A DNA stretch of 64,000 bases from Collinsella phocaeensis (GCF_900119895.1 NZ_FQLR01000004.1:1178001-1242000), one strand, 5' to 3'; positions 51,008 to 61,208 are shown, numbered from the stretch's first letter. Notes: a model not told the origin generated them from the sequence alone. Made by a program: numbers and translations.

Positions 51008-51445
51008 CTACACCTCGGACGCATCGACCAACATGACGCTCGCCGCGGCGAGCGCCTGGGCGAACAGGCCGCGGCCAGAGACGAGCGTTCCCGTAAAGGT
51101 CCCGTCGTACACCTCGTGCACGCCGCAGCTGGGGCTTCGAGACTGCAGGACGGCGGCGGCGAGTTCGCCGGACTCGATCGCAGGCGAGAGCCGCACCATC
51201 TCGGCAGCGACACCCGCCCGGTACGCGGCGTCCACGCTTTCACCGAGATCGTTGACGACCTCGCCGTCCACGATCTCCGCGGGCGGACGCGGCGTGGGGA
51301 GGCCTCCCGCAACCTCGGGGCATACGGGAATCACCTCGATATCGGGACGGGCGCGCAGCGCCTCCAGCAGGCGTTCGCAACGGTTGCTGCCACCGCTGTA
51401 CTTGCAGCTCTCTCCCAGCAGGCAAGCGCTCACCGCAACCTTCAT
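51008..51445 (-). CDS. DUF523 family protein
   Basis: This 145-residue protein is a DUF523 (YbbK-like) member. The family features are the N-terminus VAVSACLLGESCKYSGGSN with two cysteines and the C-terminal RSPSCGVHEVYDGTFTG with another. Conserved cysteines suggest metal or iron-sulfur binding, but the activity is not known. ATG at 51445 follows GAAGGGCGG. It is divergent from the iron-dependent alcohol dehydrogenase gene. Confidence 0.88.
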   Translation of the reverse strand: MKVAVSACLLGESCKYSGGSNRCERLLEALRARPDIEVIPVCPEVAGGLPTPRPPAEIVDGEVVNDLGESVDAAYRAGVAAEMVRLSPAIESGELAAAVLQSRSPSCGVHEVYDGTFTGTLVSGRGLFAQALAAASVMLVDASEV

Positions 51446-51570
51446 CGCAACCGCCCTTCTTCTTTGAACGAACATCTCACGTTAACACTTTTTTTCCGAT
51501 TTCGATACAGAACGACAAGCGTGAACGCCATCCTAGAATGTCACGAATGACAGCTCGTCAAGGAGGTCTC

Positions 51571-52659
51571 ATGCGCACCGTTCAAATGAGCAACTACACG
51601 GTCGGAGAGGACTGCTTCGAAGCGATTCCGGAAGCCCTTGAGGCGTACGGCGCGCGCACGGTCGTCCTTGCGGGCGGGGCCCGCGCCCTCGCCGCGGCGG
51701 CGCCCGGAATCAAGAAGGCGATCGAGGGATCCAAGGCCTACGTGCTCGACACGATCGTCTACGGCACGGATTCAACCCAGAGCGCCATCGACGAACTCGA
51801 GGCGAACCCGGCGTTCCACGACGCCGACATCGCCTTCGCCGTCGGCGGCGGCAAGGCGATCGATACGGTCAAGACGGCAGCGAAGCGCCTGCGCAAGACG
51901 GTCTTCTCCGTACCGACGATCTGCTCCAACTGCTCGAGTGCGACGGCGATAGCCGTCGTGTACAACGACGACCATTCCCTCAAGGGCTACGCCTATCCGG
52001 ATGCGCCGGCGCACATCTTCATCAATCCTGCGATCATCGCCGCCGCGCCCGAAGAGTACTTCTGGGCCGGAATCGGCGACGCGCTCTCGAAGCAGCCCGA
52101 GGTCGAGTACGCGACCAGCGGCGGCGGCCTCACCCACACCGGCGCCCTCGGGCTCGCCCTGGCGCACACCTGCACGGAGCCGCTCATGACCTTTGGCGCG
52201 CAGGGGCTCGCCGACGTGCGCGCGAACCGCGCGAGCGAGGCGGTGAAGCAGATCGCGCTCGACATCGTGGTCAACACCGGCTACGTCTCCAACCTCACCA
52301 ACCAGCCGGATTTCTACTACAACTCGTCGCTCGCGCACGCGTTCTACAATGCCACGACGGGCATTCCGCGCGGCGAGCGCCCGTACCTGCATGGCGAGGT
52401 CGTCAGCTTCGGCGTGCTCGTGCTGCTCGCCTACATCGGAGACACCGAGCAGCTCGAACGGTACGCAGCCTTCAACAAGAAGCTCGGATTGCCCGTCACG
52501 CTGGCAGAGCTCGATCTCGATGAAAGCCATCTGCCCCGCATAGCAGAGCTTGCCCAAAACACCAACGAGTGGAAGCAGGGCAACCCCGAGCCCTTCACGC
52601 CCGAAGCCTTCATCGAGGCCATCAAGGCCGCCGACGCCTTCGGCAAGAACCTGGCGTAG
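51571..52659 (+). CDS. Iron-containing alcohol/glycerol dehydrogenase-like enzyme
   Basis: This 362-residue protein belongs to the iron-containing alcohol dehydrogenase superfamily, nearest in style to GldA and related hydroxyacid or polyol dehydrogenases. The NAD loop is GGGKAIDT at 92-99. Metal ligands appear as Asp170 (IGDALSK), His256 (LAHAFYN) and His274 (YLHGEVVSFG). The usual second histidine spacing is kept, so it should be active. The substrate cannot be told. AAGGAGGTCTC precedes the ATG at 51571. It is transcribed alone and ends at a strong terminator. Confidence 0.9.
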   Translation: MRTVQMSNYTVGEDCFEAIPEALEAYGARTVVLAGGARALAAAAPGIKKAIEGSKAYVLDTIVYGTDSTQSAIDELEANPAFHDADIAFAVGGGKAIDTVKTAAKRLRKTVFSVPTICSNCSSATAIAVVYNDDHSLKGYAYPDAPAHIFINPAIIAAAPEEYFWAGIGDALSKQPEVEYATSGGGLTHTGALGLALAHTCTEPLMTFGAQGLADVRANRASEAVKQIALDIVVNTGYVSNLTNQPDFYYNSSLAHAFYNATTGIPRGERPYLHGEVVSFGVLVLLAYIGDTEQLERYAAFNKKLGLPVTLAELDLDESHLPRIAELAQNTNEWKQGNPEPFTPEAFIEAIKAADAFGKNLA

Positions 52660-52690
52660 CACCCCGCACGCCCCGCAATCGACTTGAGAG

Positions 52691-52723
52691 AAGCACCCGT
52701 CGGCTCGATGCCGACGGGTGCTT
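52691..52723 (+). terminator. Terminator of the alcohol dehydrogenase gene
   Basis: A perfect 14-bp stem (52691-52704 with 52710-52723) with a 5-base loop ends in GTGCTTTGTG. It lies 31 bases after the stop codon, between convergent genes, and may serve both. Confidence 0.85.
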
Positions 52724-52808
52724 TGTGTCGCAGGAGGCAGCTGAGCTGATGCAAGTCAGACGCACAGCCACACCACACGCGACGAGAGAGGAGCATGGAC
52801 CTCCAGGG

Positions 52809-53864
52809 CTACTGCTCGCGGACGCGAAGGTAGATCTGACGCGCACCCGACTCACCCGAGGGCTCGTTGAACTCGTAGACTCCCAGGCTCTTCAAGAACG
52901 GGCGCAGCTTCTTGAAGCCGTAGTTGCGCACGTCGAAATCAGGAAGGCGGCGGGAGAGCTGGTCGCCGAGCTGCCCGAGGGAGACCCATCCGTCATCATC
53001 GGAGAACTTGTCCACGATCGTATTGATAGTGAGCCTGATCTTCTGCATGTGTCGGCGGCGATCGGCCTTGCTCATCTCACCGAACGCGACGTCGACGACC
53101 TCCGGCTCCGCCTCGGCAGTCGGATCCAAGCCCTCGGAGGCTGGAATCTGACGCGCCCCACCGGCATCGCCCGGCCGGCGGCGAGGGGCGCGGGGGGCAT
53201 CCTCCACGCCATCGGCACCGGAAGCGGAATCGGGCTCAAGCTCCTCATCGGGCTCCGGTTCGCCCTGATCGGCGGCAAGGGAATCCGATACCTGGTCGAC
53301 AGATTTCCTCTTGCCTCGCCCTCCACGGCGACGGCGCCCCCTTCCCTGCTGTTCGGAAGAAGGCTGCTCCTCGTCAGCCTCATCATCCCGCGCAGCGTCT
53401 TCCTCGGCCTTCTGGGCCGCGTACAGCAGGTCGAGGTACTTGAACTGATTGCATGCGGATATAAAGGGCTGAGGGGTCTTCTGCTCGCCCATTCCAATGA
53501 CGGTCATACCGCTTTCGCGCAAGCGTGCGACAAGCCTCGTGAAATCGGAATCGGAACTCACGATCGCGAATCCGTCGACGGTGCCCGAATACAGAATATC
53601 CATGGCATCGATGATCATCGCCGAATCGGTCGCGTTCTTGCCGTACGTGTAGCTGTACTGCTGCATCGGGATGATCGAATTATCCAGCAGGCAACTCTTC
53701 CAGCTCGCGAGGCGCGGACTCGTCCAGTCGCCGTAGATGCGCTTGTACGTCGCGGTGCCGGCGTTGGCGACTTCCTGCAAAACGACCTTGATGTACTTCT
53801 CGGAGATGTTGTCGGCATCGATAAGGATGGCGAACCGGAGGTCCGAATCGAACGTGGTGGACAT
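52809..53864 (-). CDS. NYN-domain nuclease-like protein with OST-HTH/LOTUS domain
   Basis: This 351-residue protein joins an N-terminal NYN/LabA-like domain to a C-terminal OST-HTH (LOTUS) domain. The NYN domain has FAILIDADNIS (Asp16, Asp18), a second acidic site in NATDSAMIIDAMDILYSG, and the third in IVSSDSDFTRL, the PIN-like metal triad. Residues about 165-265 form a low-complexity linker, acidic with an RGRGRRRRGGRGKRK patch. The C-terminal domain has DDGWVSLGQLGDQLSRRLP. Such proteins are predicted RNases or RNA-binding regulators; the target is unknown. ATG at 53864 follows GAGGAGG. It lies just downstream of the tRNA-Asn terminator. Confidence 0.88.
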   Translation of the reverse strand: MSTTFDSDLRFAILIDADNISEKYIKVVLQEVANAGTATYKRIYGDWTSPRLASWKSCLLDNSIIPMQQYSYTYGKNATDSAMIIDAMDILYSGTVDGFAIVSSDSDFTRLVARLRESGMTVIGMGEQKTPQPFISACNQFKYLDLLYAAQKAEEDAARDDEADEEQPSSEQQGRGRRRRGGRGKRKSVDQVSDSLAADQGEPEPDEELEPDSASGADGVEDAPRAPRRRPGDAGGARQIPASEGLDPTAEAEPEVVDVAFGEMSKADRRRHMQKIRLTINTIVDKFSDDDGWVSLGQLGDQLSRRLPDFDVRNYGFKKLRPFLKSLGVYEFNEPSGESGARQIYLRVREQ

Positions 53865-53892
53865 GAGCCTCCTCTGCATTAGCTTCTATAAC

Positions 53893-53924
53893 GAAAAACC
53901 CCGCCGGTTCTTCCACCGACGGGG
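53893..53924 (-). terminator. Terminator after tRNA-Asn
   Basis: CCCCGTCGGT and ACCGGCGGGG form a 10-bp stem (one G-T pair) followed by TTTTTCG on the minus strand, shortly after the tRNA 3' end. It separates the tRNA from the NYN gene. Confidence 0.85.
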
Positions 53925-53934
53925 CATAAGATTC

Positions 53935-54009
53935 TGGCTCCTCGAGTAGGACTCGAACCTACAACAACGCGGTTAACAGCCGCGGGCTCTACCATTGAGC
54001 TATCGAGGA
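53935..54009 (-). tRNA. tRNA-Asn (anticodon GTT)
   Basis: A full cloverleaf is visible on the minus strand. The acceptor stem is TCCTCGA with TCGAGGA, the D-arm GCTCAATGGTAGAGC, the anticodon loop CTGTTAACC with anticodon GTT, and the T-arm has GGTTCGAGTCC. The CCA end is encoded (53935-53937). It is flanked by its own promoter and terminator, so it is a single-gene unit. Confidence 0.96.
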
Positions 54010-54037
54010 ATTCGGTTGCGGCTAAGCAACAAGGAAT

Positions 54038-54065
54038 AGTATAGGGACTCGAAAAAGATATGCAA
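54038..54065 (-). promoter_or_regulatory. Promoter of tRNA-Asn
   Basis: TTGCAT, a 16-base spacer and TATACT on the minus strand lie 29 bases before the tRNA, in an AT-rich segment. Confidence 0.7.
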
Positions 54066-54149
54066 GCAAGAATTCGAAAAAAGTTGGAATTATTTTTTGG
54101 CAACGAAATCCGCAGGTAGAAGGCGTTCTTTCCGCCGTGCGAAAGCCTC

Positions 54150-54186
54150 GAAACAAAATACGGCCCGAGATGCATCTCGGGCCGTA
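54150..54186 (-). terminator. Terminator of rpoD
   Basis: TACGGCCCGAGA and TCTCGGGCCGTA form a perfect 12-bp stem with loop TGCA, followed by TTTTGTTT on the minus strand, 17 bases after the rpoD stop. Confidence 0.9.
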
Positions 54187-54202
54187 AAGTCTAGATCGCA
54201 AA

Positions 54203-55525
<1,323 letters not shown>

Positions 55526-55575
55526 AGACTCTCCCTTCATAAACCACAGGACTCATTACTCTACCACACACTTCT

Positions 55576-55600
55576 ATACCCTATTGGGAACATTGCAACC
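55576..55600 (-). promoter_or_regulatory. Weak SigB-type promoter motif before rpoD
   Basis: GGTT, 15 bases and GGGTAT occur on the minus strand about 50 bases before the rpoD start. The -35 is incomplete. The -10 overlaps TATAGA, which could also serve the primary sigma. Confidence 0.3.
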
Positions 55601-55636
55601 GAAGTACCTAAATTCCCATGTGAGCGCGACGTGGTC

Positions 55637-57622
55637 TCAGGATTCGGACCGGAACGGATCGGCTACGCCTTCGACCGCATCGGCGAGCTCGCGCGCGCGG
55701 ACTGCGTCCCGCGTCGCCGAGACCGCGAGCTCGCGGCGCTCTTCGGCGGTGAGCGCGCGGTCGCTTCTCAGACGGGCCTGGACGGACCGCATGCGCCTTC
55801 GGATCGTCGTGAGCTCGAGCGTGTCGAGGAGAAACGCGATGTTGGTCTCCGTCGGGTGCGAGGAGGTGCTCGCTATGGTCCCGGCGGCGACGAGCTCGGC
55901 GGCCTCGGAGCAGACCGCGCGGGCGGCGGCGAGCGCCTCGGCCGGAGGCGTGCCCTCCGGCGTCGCGAGAATCGCCCAGGCGATCGACTCGCCGCGGGGG
56001 TCTACCCAATCTATCGAGCATATCCTCTCGGCATGGGGACGAAACGCGTCGGGATGGCTCGACAGCAGGCACAGCAGCTCGCGCTCCCCGGCCAGCGACC
56101 GGCGCTCGAGCTCGGTGAGCTGGGACATGCTGAACGGCGCGGCGGCGGGAGCGGACGCGGGGGCGTCGGCGTCGACCGGTACGTAGTCGTAGGGCGCGTC
56201 CTCCACCCATTCGTCGGCGTACGAGGGCATGAGCGACGGCGCCGGGGCCGGGCGGGAGGGTTCAGAGGGGGCAGCCGGCTCGCGCCGCGTCGCCTGGTCG
56301 CGCATGCGCTCGCGGCTGCGGGCCTGCTCCTCGGCGCGAGCGACCTCGCGGAAGACGCCCGTCGACGAGGCGCGGACCATCTCCGCGTCGACGCCGAGCC
56401 GGTCGGCGATCTGGACGAAGTAGCTGTCGATCATATAGCTTGCACGCAGCGGGTAGATGAGCTTCAGCGCATCCTCCAGCGCACGGGCGCGGCCGGCGGG
56501 CGTGGAGACGTCGCTCCTCCCCTCCAGCTTGCGGAAGACGAAGTCCATCAACGGTTCGGCCTCGTCCAGGAGCTTGCGCAGCGGCTCGCCCCCATGGGCA
56601 GCGATGTAGTCGTTGGGGTCCATGTCGTCGGGAAGGGTGACGCACCGCAGGTCGACGGAACCCGTCTCGACGAACTGAAGCGCGCGCTCGGCCGCCTTCT
56701 GGCCCGCGGCGTCGCCGTCGAACAGGTAGACGATACGCTTGGCGAAGCGCGTCAGCGTCTTCACATGGTGCTCGGTGAGCGCGGTGCCCAGCGTGGCGAC
56801 GACGTTGCCGATACCTGCCTCCCAGCAGGCGATCGCGTCGGTGTAGCCCTCGACGACGACGGCCTCGTCGCGCGCGACGATATGCTCCTTGGCCCAGTTG
56901 AACCCGTAGAGGTTGCGCTTCTTGTGGAACAGCGCGGTCTCGGCCGTATTGAGGTACTTGGGCTCCCCGGCACCCATGATGCGCCCGCCGAAGGCTATGC
57001 ATTTGCCCCGCTCGTCGAAAATGGGAAACATGACGCGCCCGAAGAAGCGGTCGACGAGGCCGCCGCCGTCGCGCTTGAAGGCGACGTTGGCGTCGACCAT
57101 CTCTCGCGGGGTGAACCCGAGCGAACCGAGATGGGCCGTAAGCGCGCCGCGCCCCGGCGCGTAGCCGATGCGGTACCGCCGGCAGACGGCGGCATCCAGA
57201 CCCCGCTGCTTGCAGTAGTCGCGCCCGCGGCCGTCCTTGCCGCGCATGAGCATGGTGTGATAGAAGTCGCAGGTAGCCTCGCAGACGTCGACGAGACGCG
57301 TGCGCTTGGTGCCCGAGCGGGCGGCCCGCCGGTCATCCGCGAGCTCGATGCCCGCGCGGTCGGCGAGGTACCGGATGGACTCGGGAAAGGAGAGGTTCTC
57401 TCGGCGCATCACATAGGTGAAGACGTCTCCTCCCTCGCCGCAGCCGAAGCAATGCCACACCTGGGTCGACGGGATGATATGGAATGAGGGCGTCTTCTCC
57501 CCGTGAAAGGGGCAGCATCCCCAGAACTCCTGGCCGCGCGGCTTGAGCTCGACCGTCTCCTGGACGAGCTGGACCAGGTCGGTCGCCGCGCGAACGCGGT
57601 CCCTGTCCTCATCGCTGATCAT
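55637..57622 (-). CDS. dnaG: DNA primase
   Basis: DnaG makes RNA primers for replication. The 661-residue protein has the CHC2 zinc finger (CCPFHGEKTPSFHI, later HCFGCGEGG), the catalytic core with YLNTAETALFHKKRNLYG, the TOPRIM domain with VVEGYTDAIACW and FDGDAAGQKAA, and a C-terminal helicase-binding domain after a Pro/Ala-rich linker. ATG at 57622 follows GGAGG. It is followed by rpoD with a 111-base gap that may contain an rpoD promoter. Confidence 0.96.
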   Translation of the reverse strand: MISDEDRDRVRAATDLVQLVQETVELKPRGQEFWGCCPFHGEKTPSFHIIPSTQVWHCFGCGEGGDVFTYVMRRENLSFPESIRYLADRAGIELADDRRAARSGTKRTRLVDVCEATCDFYHTMLMRGKDGRGRDYCKQRGLDAAVCRRYRIGYAPGRGALTAHLGSLGFTPREMVDANVAFKRDGGGLVDRFFGRVMFPIFDERGKCIAFGGRIMGAGEPKYLNTAETALFHKKRNLYGFNWAKEHIVARDEAVVVEGYTDAIACWEAGIGNVVATLGTALTEHHVKTLTRFAKRIVYLFDGDAAGQKAAERALQFVETGSVDLRCVTLPDDMDPNDYIAAHGGEPLRKLLDEAEPLMDFVFRKLEGRSDVSTPAGRARALEDALKLIYPLRASYMIDSYFVQIADRLGVDAEMVRASSTGVFREVARAEEQARSRERMRDQATRREPAAPSEPSRPAPAPSLMPSYADEWVEDAPYDYVPVDADAPASAPAAAPFSMSQLTELERRSLAGERELLCLLSSHPDAFRPHAERICSIDWVDPRGESIAWAILATPEGTPPAEALAAARAVCSEAAELVAAGTIASTSSHPTETNIAFLLDTLELTTIRRRMRSVQARLRSDRALTAEERRELAVSATRDAVRARELADAVEGVADPFRSES

Positions 57623-57651
57623 GTGTGCCGGCACCTCCCAGAACCGATAAC

Positions 57652-58659
57652 CTACGCTTCCGGCTGAAGCCGGATAGGACCCGGGACAAGCGACCCGGCG
57701 ACATGCGAGATGTCCGCAAGGACCGTCTCGATGAGCTCCTCGGTGGACGCGAAGCGGACCGAGGGCCGTAAAAAGCAGTCGAACGCGATAGCCATGCGCT
57801 TCCCGTAGAGGTCGCCCGTGAACCCGAGCAGGTTCGCCTCGAGGCGCGCGGAAGCGGAGGAAGAGGCGAACATAGGCGGGATGCCGACGTTGACCGCAGC
57901 GGGCCAAGCCGCGCCGTCGACGAGCGCGTACGCGGAGTAGACCCCGTCGGCCGGCATCTGCATGCCGTACGGCACGGCGACGTTCGCCGTGGGGAAGCCC
58001 ATGCCCGTGCCCTGCCCGCGCCCGGGACCCACGACCCCCTCGATCATCGGCCGACGGCCGAGCTCGCGGCGGGCTTCATCGAGGCGTCCCTCGGACAGCG
58101 CGGCGCGGATGCGCGTGGCGCACACGCACCTGCCGCCGTCGAGCACGAGGCTGTGCCCGACGATGTCGACCCCGTGCGCAGCGCCCCAGGCGGCCATGAC
58201 GTCGACGGTGGAGGCCCCTCCGCGCCCGAGCCGGAAATCGCTTCCGACATGGACCGAGACGACGTTCATGGCCGCAGCGAGCACGCGCTCGAAGAATGCG
58301 GCGTGGTCGAGCGCGGCGAGTTCAGCCGTGAAGGGAACGACGAGCACCGCATCGACCCCAGAAGCGGCAAGCGCCCGCAGGCGCCCGGACGAACCGAGCA
58401 GCTTGAGGGACGGCCCCGGGCCCACGACGCAGTCGGGGTCGGGGTCGAAGGTCACCGCGACGCAGGAGACGCCTCGGGACCTGGCGTCATCGACGGCTTC
58501 GGCTATGAGCCGGGCGTGCCCGATATGGAATCCGTCGAAGGCGCCGATCGCTATGCTGCAGGCGCCGAGCCCGCGTCCGGGCACATCGTCCAGCCAGACG
58601 ACGGGGGCGCCGTCCCGCAGCAGGAAGTCGTCGCGCAGGCGCTCGAGCTCCTCCCTCAT
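57652..58659 (-). CDS. ribF: Bifunctional riboflavin kinase/FAD synthetase
   Basis: RibF phosphorylates riboflavin to FMN and adenylates it to FAD. The 335-residue protein has the adenylyltransferase signature GAFDGFHIGHARLI at about residues 39-52 and the kinase motif GTGMGFPTANV in the C-terminal half, followed by GVYSAYALV. The ATG overlaps the truB stop (ATGA), matching the widespread truB-ribF pair. FMN and FAD made here serve PyrD, PyrK and the flavodoxin in this window. Confidence 0.95.
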   Translation of the reverse strand: MREELERLRDDFLLRDGAPVVWLDDVPGRGLGACSIAIGAFDGFHIGHARLIAEAVDDARSRGVSCVAVTFDPDPDCVVGPGPSLKLLGSSGRLRALAASGVDAVLVVPFTAELAALDHAAFFERVLAAAMNVVSVHVGSDFRLGRGGASTVDVMAAWGAAHGVDIVGHSLVLDGGRCVCATRIRAALSEGRLDEARRELGRRPMIEGVVGPGRGQGTGMGFPTANVAVPYGMQMPADGVYSAYALVDGAAWPAAVNVGIPPMFASSSASARLEANLLGFTGDLYGKRMAIAFDCFLRPSVRFASTEELIETVLADISHVAGSLVPGPIRLQPEA

Positions 58660-59597
58660 AGGCAGGCACCGTCGATCGGCTGCGGAAACACATCGGTCAT
58701 CGCGATGCGGCAGGAGTCCATGCGCCCGAGGGCGACGAGCCTGCCCCCCGCGACCAGGCAGAGCCTTGCGCCCTCGGAAAGGTCGGGGCACCGTCCCTCC
58801 GCCAGCGAGGCCGGCAGCGGGCGGCCGCAGGAGATTGCCTCGAGATCGCGTGCGCCCACCGGCACGGCGGGGAGCCCGAGCACGCGCACCGGGTCGAGCG
58901 CACGGGAGCGCACCGTCGCGGCGTCGAGCGAATCGACTTCGCTGCAGGCGCCGACGGTGACGCAGCCCGACGCCGTGCGGCGCAGCGAGACGAGGTGCGC
59001 GGCGGACCCCACGGAACGCCCGAGGTCGCGGGCGAGCGCGCGGATATACGTCCCCTTGCTCACCGTGTAGGCAACGGTCCATACCGCACCCTCCCCGTCG
59101 GGGCGCACGGCGATGAGGTCGGCGGCGAGCACGTCGACGGGACGCGCGGGAAGGTCGACCGCATCGCCCTGCCGGGCACGCTTGTACGAGCGGACGCCGT
59201 CCACGCTGACCGCGGAGTACGCAGGCGGGACCTGCATCTGCTTCCCGCGGGTACGGGCAAGGGAGTCGCGCGCGAACTCCATGTCGAGCACGCGCCCGTC
59301 GACGGGGGCCGTGCGCACGATCCGCCCCTCGGCGTCGTCGGTGTCGGTCTCGGAACCGAAGGCGATATCGGCGATGTAGCTCTTGGTGTCCTGCGTGATG
59401 AGGCCGAGCAGGCGCGTCGCCTGGCCGACGCCGAGCACCATGACGCCCGAGGCGAGCGGATCGAGCGTCCCGGCGTGGCCGATGCGACGCTCGCCCAGAG
59501 CGCGGCGGCACATGCCCACGACGTCGTGGGAGGTGCACCCCACCGGCTTGTCGACGGCAAACAGGAGATTCAGCGCTGAAGGTTGACGCTTTGCCAT
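58656..59597 (-). CDS. truB: tRNA pseudouridine-55 synthase TruB
   Basis: TruB isomerises U55 in the T-loop of tRNAs. The 313-residue protein has the catalytic motif IGHAGTLDPLASGVM, in which the Asp is the nucleophile, and SYKRARQGD and GTYIRALARDLG, also typical of TruB. A C-terminal extension follows the catalytic domain. ATG at 59597 is preceded by AAAGGTGG. It overlaps ribF by four bases and is separated from nrnA by 106 bases with a hairpin. Confidence 0.95.
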   Translation of the reverse strand: MAKRQPSALNLLFAVDKPVGCTSHDVVGMCRRALGERRIGHAGTLDPLASGVMVLGVGQATRLLGLITQDTKSYIADIAFGSETDTDDAEGRIVRTAPVDGRVLDMEFARDSLARTRGKQMQVPPAYSAVSVDGVRSYKRARQGDAVDLPARPVDVLAADLIAVRPDGEGAVWTVAYTVSKGTYIRALARDLGRSVGSAAHLVSLRRTASGCVTVGACSEVDSLDAATVRSRALDPVRVLGLPAVPVGARDLEAISCGRPLPASLAEGRCPDLSEGARLCLVAGGRLVALGRMDSCRIAMTDVFPQPIDGACL

Positions 59598-59660
59598 AGC
59601 CCACCTTTCATGCAGAAGGGAGGGGACGCGATACGACGTCACCCTCCGTTTCAGATACAG

Positions 59661-59681
59661 CGCCCGGATCCCATCCGGGCG
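59661..59681 (-). other. Hairpin between nrnA and truB
   Basis: CGCCCGGAT and ATCCGGGCG form a perfect 9-bp stem with a 3-base loop in the intergenic gap. No U-run follows. It may be a processing or stability element, or mark an extra transcript end. Confidence 0.45.
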
Positions 59682-59703
59682 AAATCGGTTTGCCGCGCAG
59701 GCG

Positions 59704-60750
59704 TCAGAGCTCGACGGCCACGTCCTCCGGGTCGTCACCGACCAGTTCGGCGAGCATCGGCAGCGCGGCGCGCAGCGTCTCGACGATCGACCCCTCGTAG
59801 GTGAAACCGGCCGCGGCGGAATGGCCGCCGCCGCCGAAGCGGTTCGCGACCCCGCTCACATCGAGCCTGCCCTTGGAGCGCAGGTTCCCGCGCACCGCGC
59901 GGACCGAATCCGTCTCCTTGAGGAAGAGGCAGACCTCCACGCCCAGCACGGACCGGACCACGTCCACGAGCCCGTCGCACTCGTCCGCGGAGACCCCGCA
60001 CTGCGTGAGGTCCGACGCGTACGCGTAGCTGTAGGCGACGCGGCCGTGGGCGACGGTCCGGATGCGGCTCATCACGATGGATTCGAGCTTGAGGTACTCG
60101 ATGCGCTGGCTCTGGTACACCTCGAGGGCGATGCGCGCGGGCTGCGCGCCGGCATCGACGAGGCGCGAGGCGCACGCGAACGCCGACGGGTCCGCATTCT
60201 GGTACTGGAAACGACCGGTGTCGGTGACGAGGCCGGTGAGGAGGCAGTCGGCGATCTGCGGCGTCAGCGTCCAGCCGCCGGCCTGCAGGAGCTCCTCGAC
60301 CAAGACGGCCGTCGCCGCCGCCGACGTGACGCGGACGGCAGCGTCGGCAAACTCCTCGCGCGCGGGATGATGATCGATCACCACGCGCGCGCGGGCGCGC
60401 TTGGCGACCGCCGCGGAGTCGGCGAGCCGCTCCATGACCGGAACGTCGACCGAGATGAACAGGTCGGGCGCCTCGAGGTAAGAGCGCGCGGGAACCAGCC
60501 GCTCCACGCCGGGAAGGAACCGGTAGATCCGGGGAACCGGGGCGTCGTCGGCCAGCAGCAGCACGATGCGCTTCGACGGAAACGCACCGATCAGCGCCTG
60601 GCCGAGACCCAGGACGGAACCCAAGGCGTCGCCATCGGGGCTGGTATGCCCCGATATGGCGATCGTCTGGGAGCCGACGATGCACTCGATGACGGACTCC
60701 CACATGTCGGGCGTCGTCGAGCGCACCGAGCAACACGAGGTGGTACTCAT
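59704..60750 (-). CDS. nrnA: NrnA-type DHH phosphoesterase (nanoRNase/pAp phosphatase)
   Basis: NrnA-like DHH/DHHA1 proteins degrade short oligoribonucleotides and in many species dephosphorylate 3',5'-pAp. The 348-residue protein has the metal motifs GHTSPDGDALGS and IDHHPARE, and the DHHA1 substrate motif RFGGGGHSAAAGF. ATG at 60750 overlaps the rbfA stop (ATGA). The rbfA-nrnA-truB order is common in Gram-positive genomes. Which activity dominates here is not predictable. Confidence 0.93.
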   Translation of the reverse strand: MSTTSCCSVRSTTPDMWESVIECIVGSQTIAISGHTSPDGDALGSVLGLGQALIGAFPSKRIVLLLADDAPVPRIYRFLPGVERLVPARSYLEAPDLFISVDVPVMERLADSAAVAKRARARVVIDHHPAREEFADAAVRVTSAAATAVLVEELLQAGGWTLTPQIADCLLTGLVTDTGRFQYQNADPSAFACASRLVDAGAQPARIALEVYQSQRIEYLKLESIVMSRIRTVAHGRVAYSYAYASDLTQCGVSADECDGLVDVVRSVLGVEVCLFLKETDSVRAVRGNLRSKGRLDVSGVANRFGGGGHSAAAGFTYEGSIVETLRAALPMLAELVGDDPEDVAVEL

Positions 60751-61193
60751 CGACCGCCTTCTTCGTCGACAGCGTCGTCCCCGTCGTCGGGCCAGTCGTC
60801 GACGGGCTCCTCCGGGACGAGGGGGTAGCCCTCCTCGTCCTTCTCGACGACAAGCGTCTCGGGGACGTTCTCGAGGGCGCGCGCGATGCGCTCGGCCTCG
60901 TCGGTGGAGCGGTCGATGCGGAAATCGAGCTCGGGGACGATGCGCCAATCGAGCGCACGCGAGAGCAGCGTGCGAATGCGGCCGCGAGCGCTCGCGAGGG
61001 CCTCGAGGACCTCTTCGTAGCGCCCGGGCTCGCAGCTCACGAACACGCGGGCGTACGCGCGGTCCACGCTGACCTCGCACCCGGTGAGGGTGACGAGGTC
61101 GAGGCGCGGATCGGCGATCTCGAACAGAAGGATGTAGCCGAGCTTCTCGCGAAGCTGCTCGGCGGTGCGGCGTGTCGCAGCGGTCTGCTTCAC
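60747..61193 (-). CDS. rbfA: Ribosome-binding factor A
   Basis: RbfA helps mature the 30S subunit near the 5' end of 16S rRNA. The 148-residue protein has the KH-like fold: EIADPRLDLVTLTGCEVSVD, then ARVFVSC and RIVPELDFRIDRSTDEAERI. The C-terminal tail is acidic. Start is GTG with AAGGGGG upstream. It follows infB by 15 bases and overlaps nrnA, in the usual translation-linked order. Confidence 0.95.
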   Translation of the reverse strand: MKQTAATRRTAEQLREKLGYILLFEIADPRLDLVTLTGCEVSVDRAYARVFVSCEPGRYEEVLEALASARGRIRTLLSRALDWRIVPELDFRIDRSTDEAERIARALENVPETLVVEKDEEGYPLVPEEPVDDWPDDGDDAVDEEGGR

Positions 61194-61208
61194 GACGTGC
61201 CCCCTTCC

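Noticed and set aside
55631-57487. Long plus-strand open frame opposite dnaG
   Set aside because: DnaG motifs are on the minus strand; this frame lacks any motif or ribosome site.
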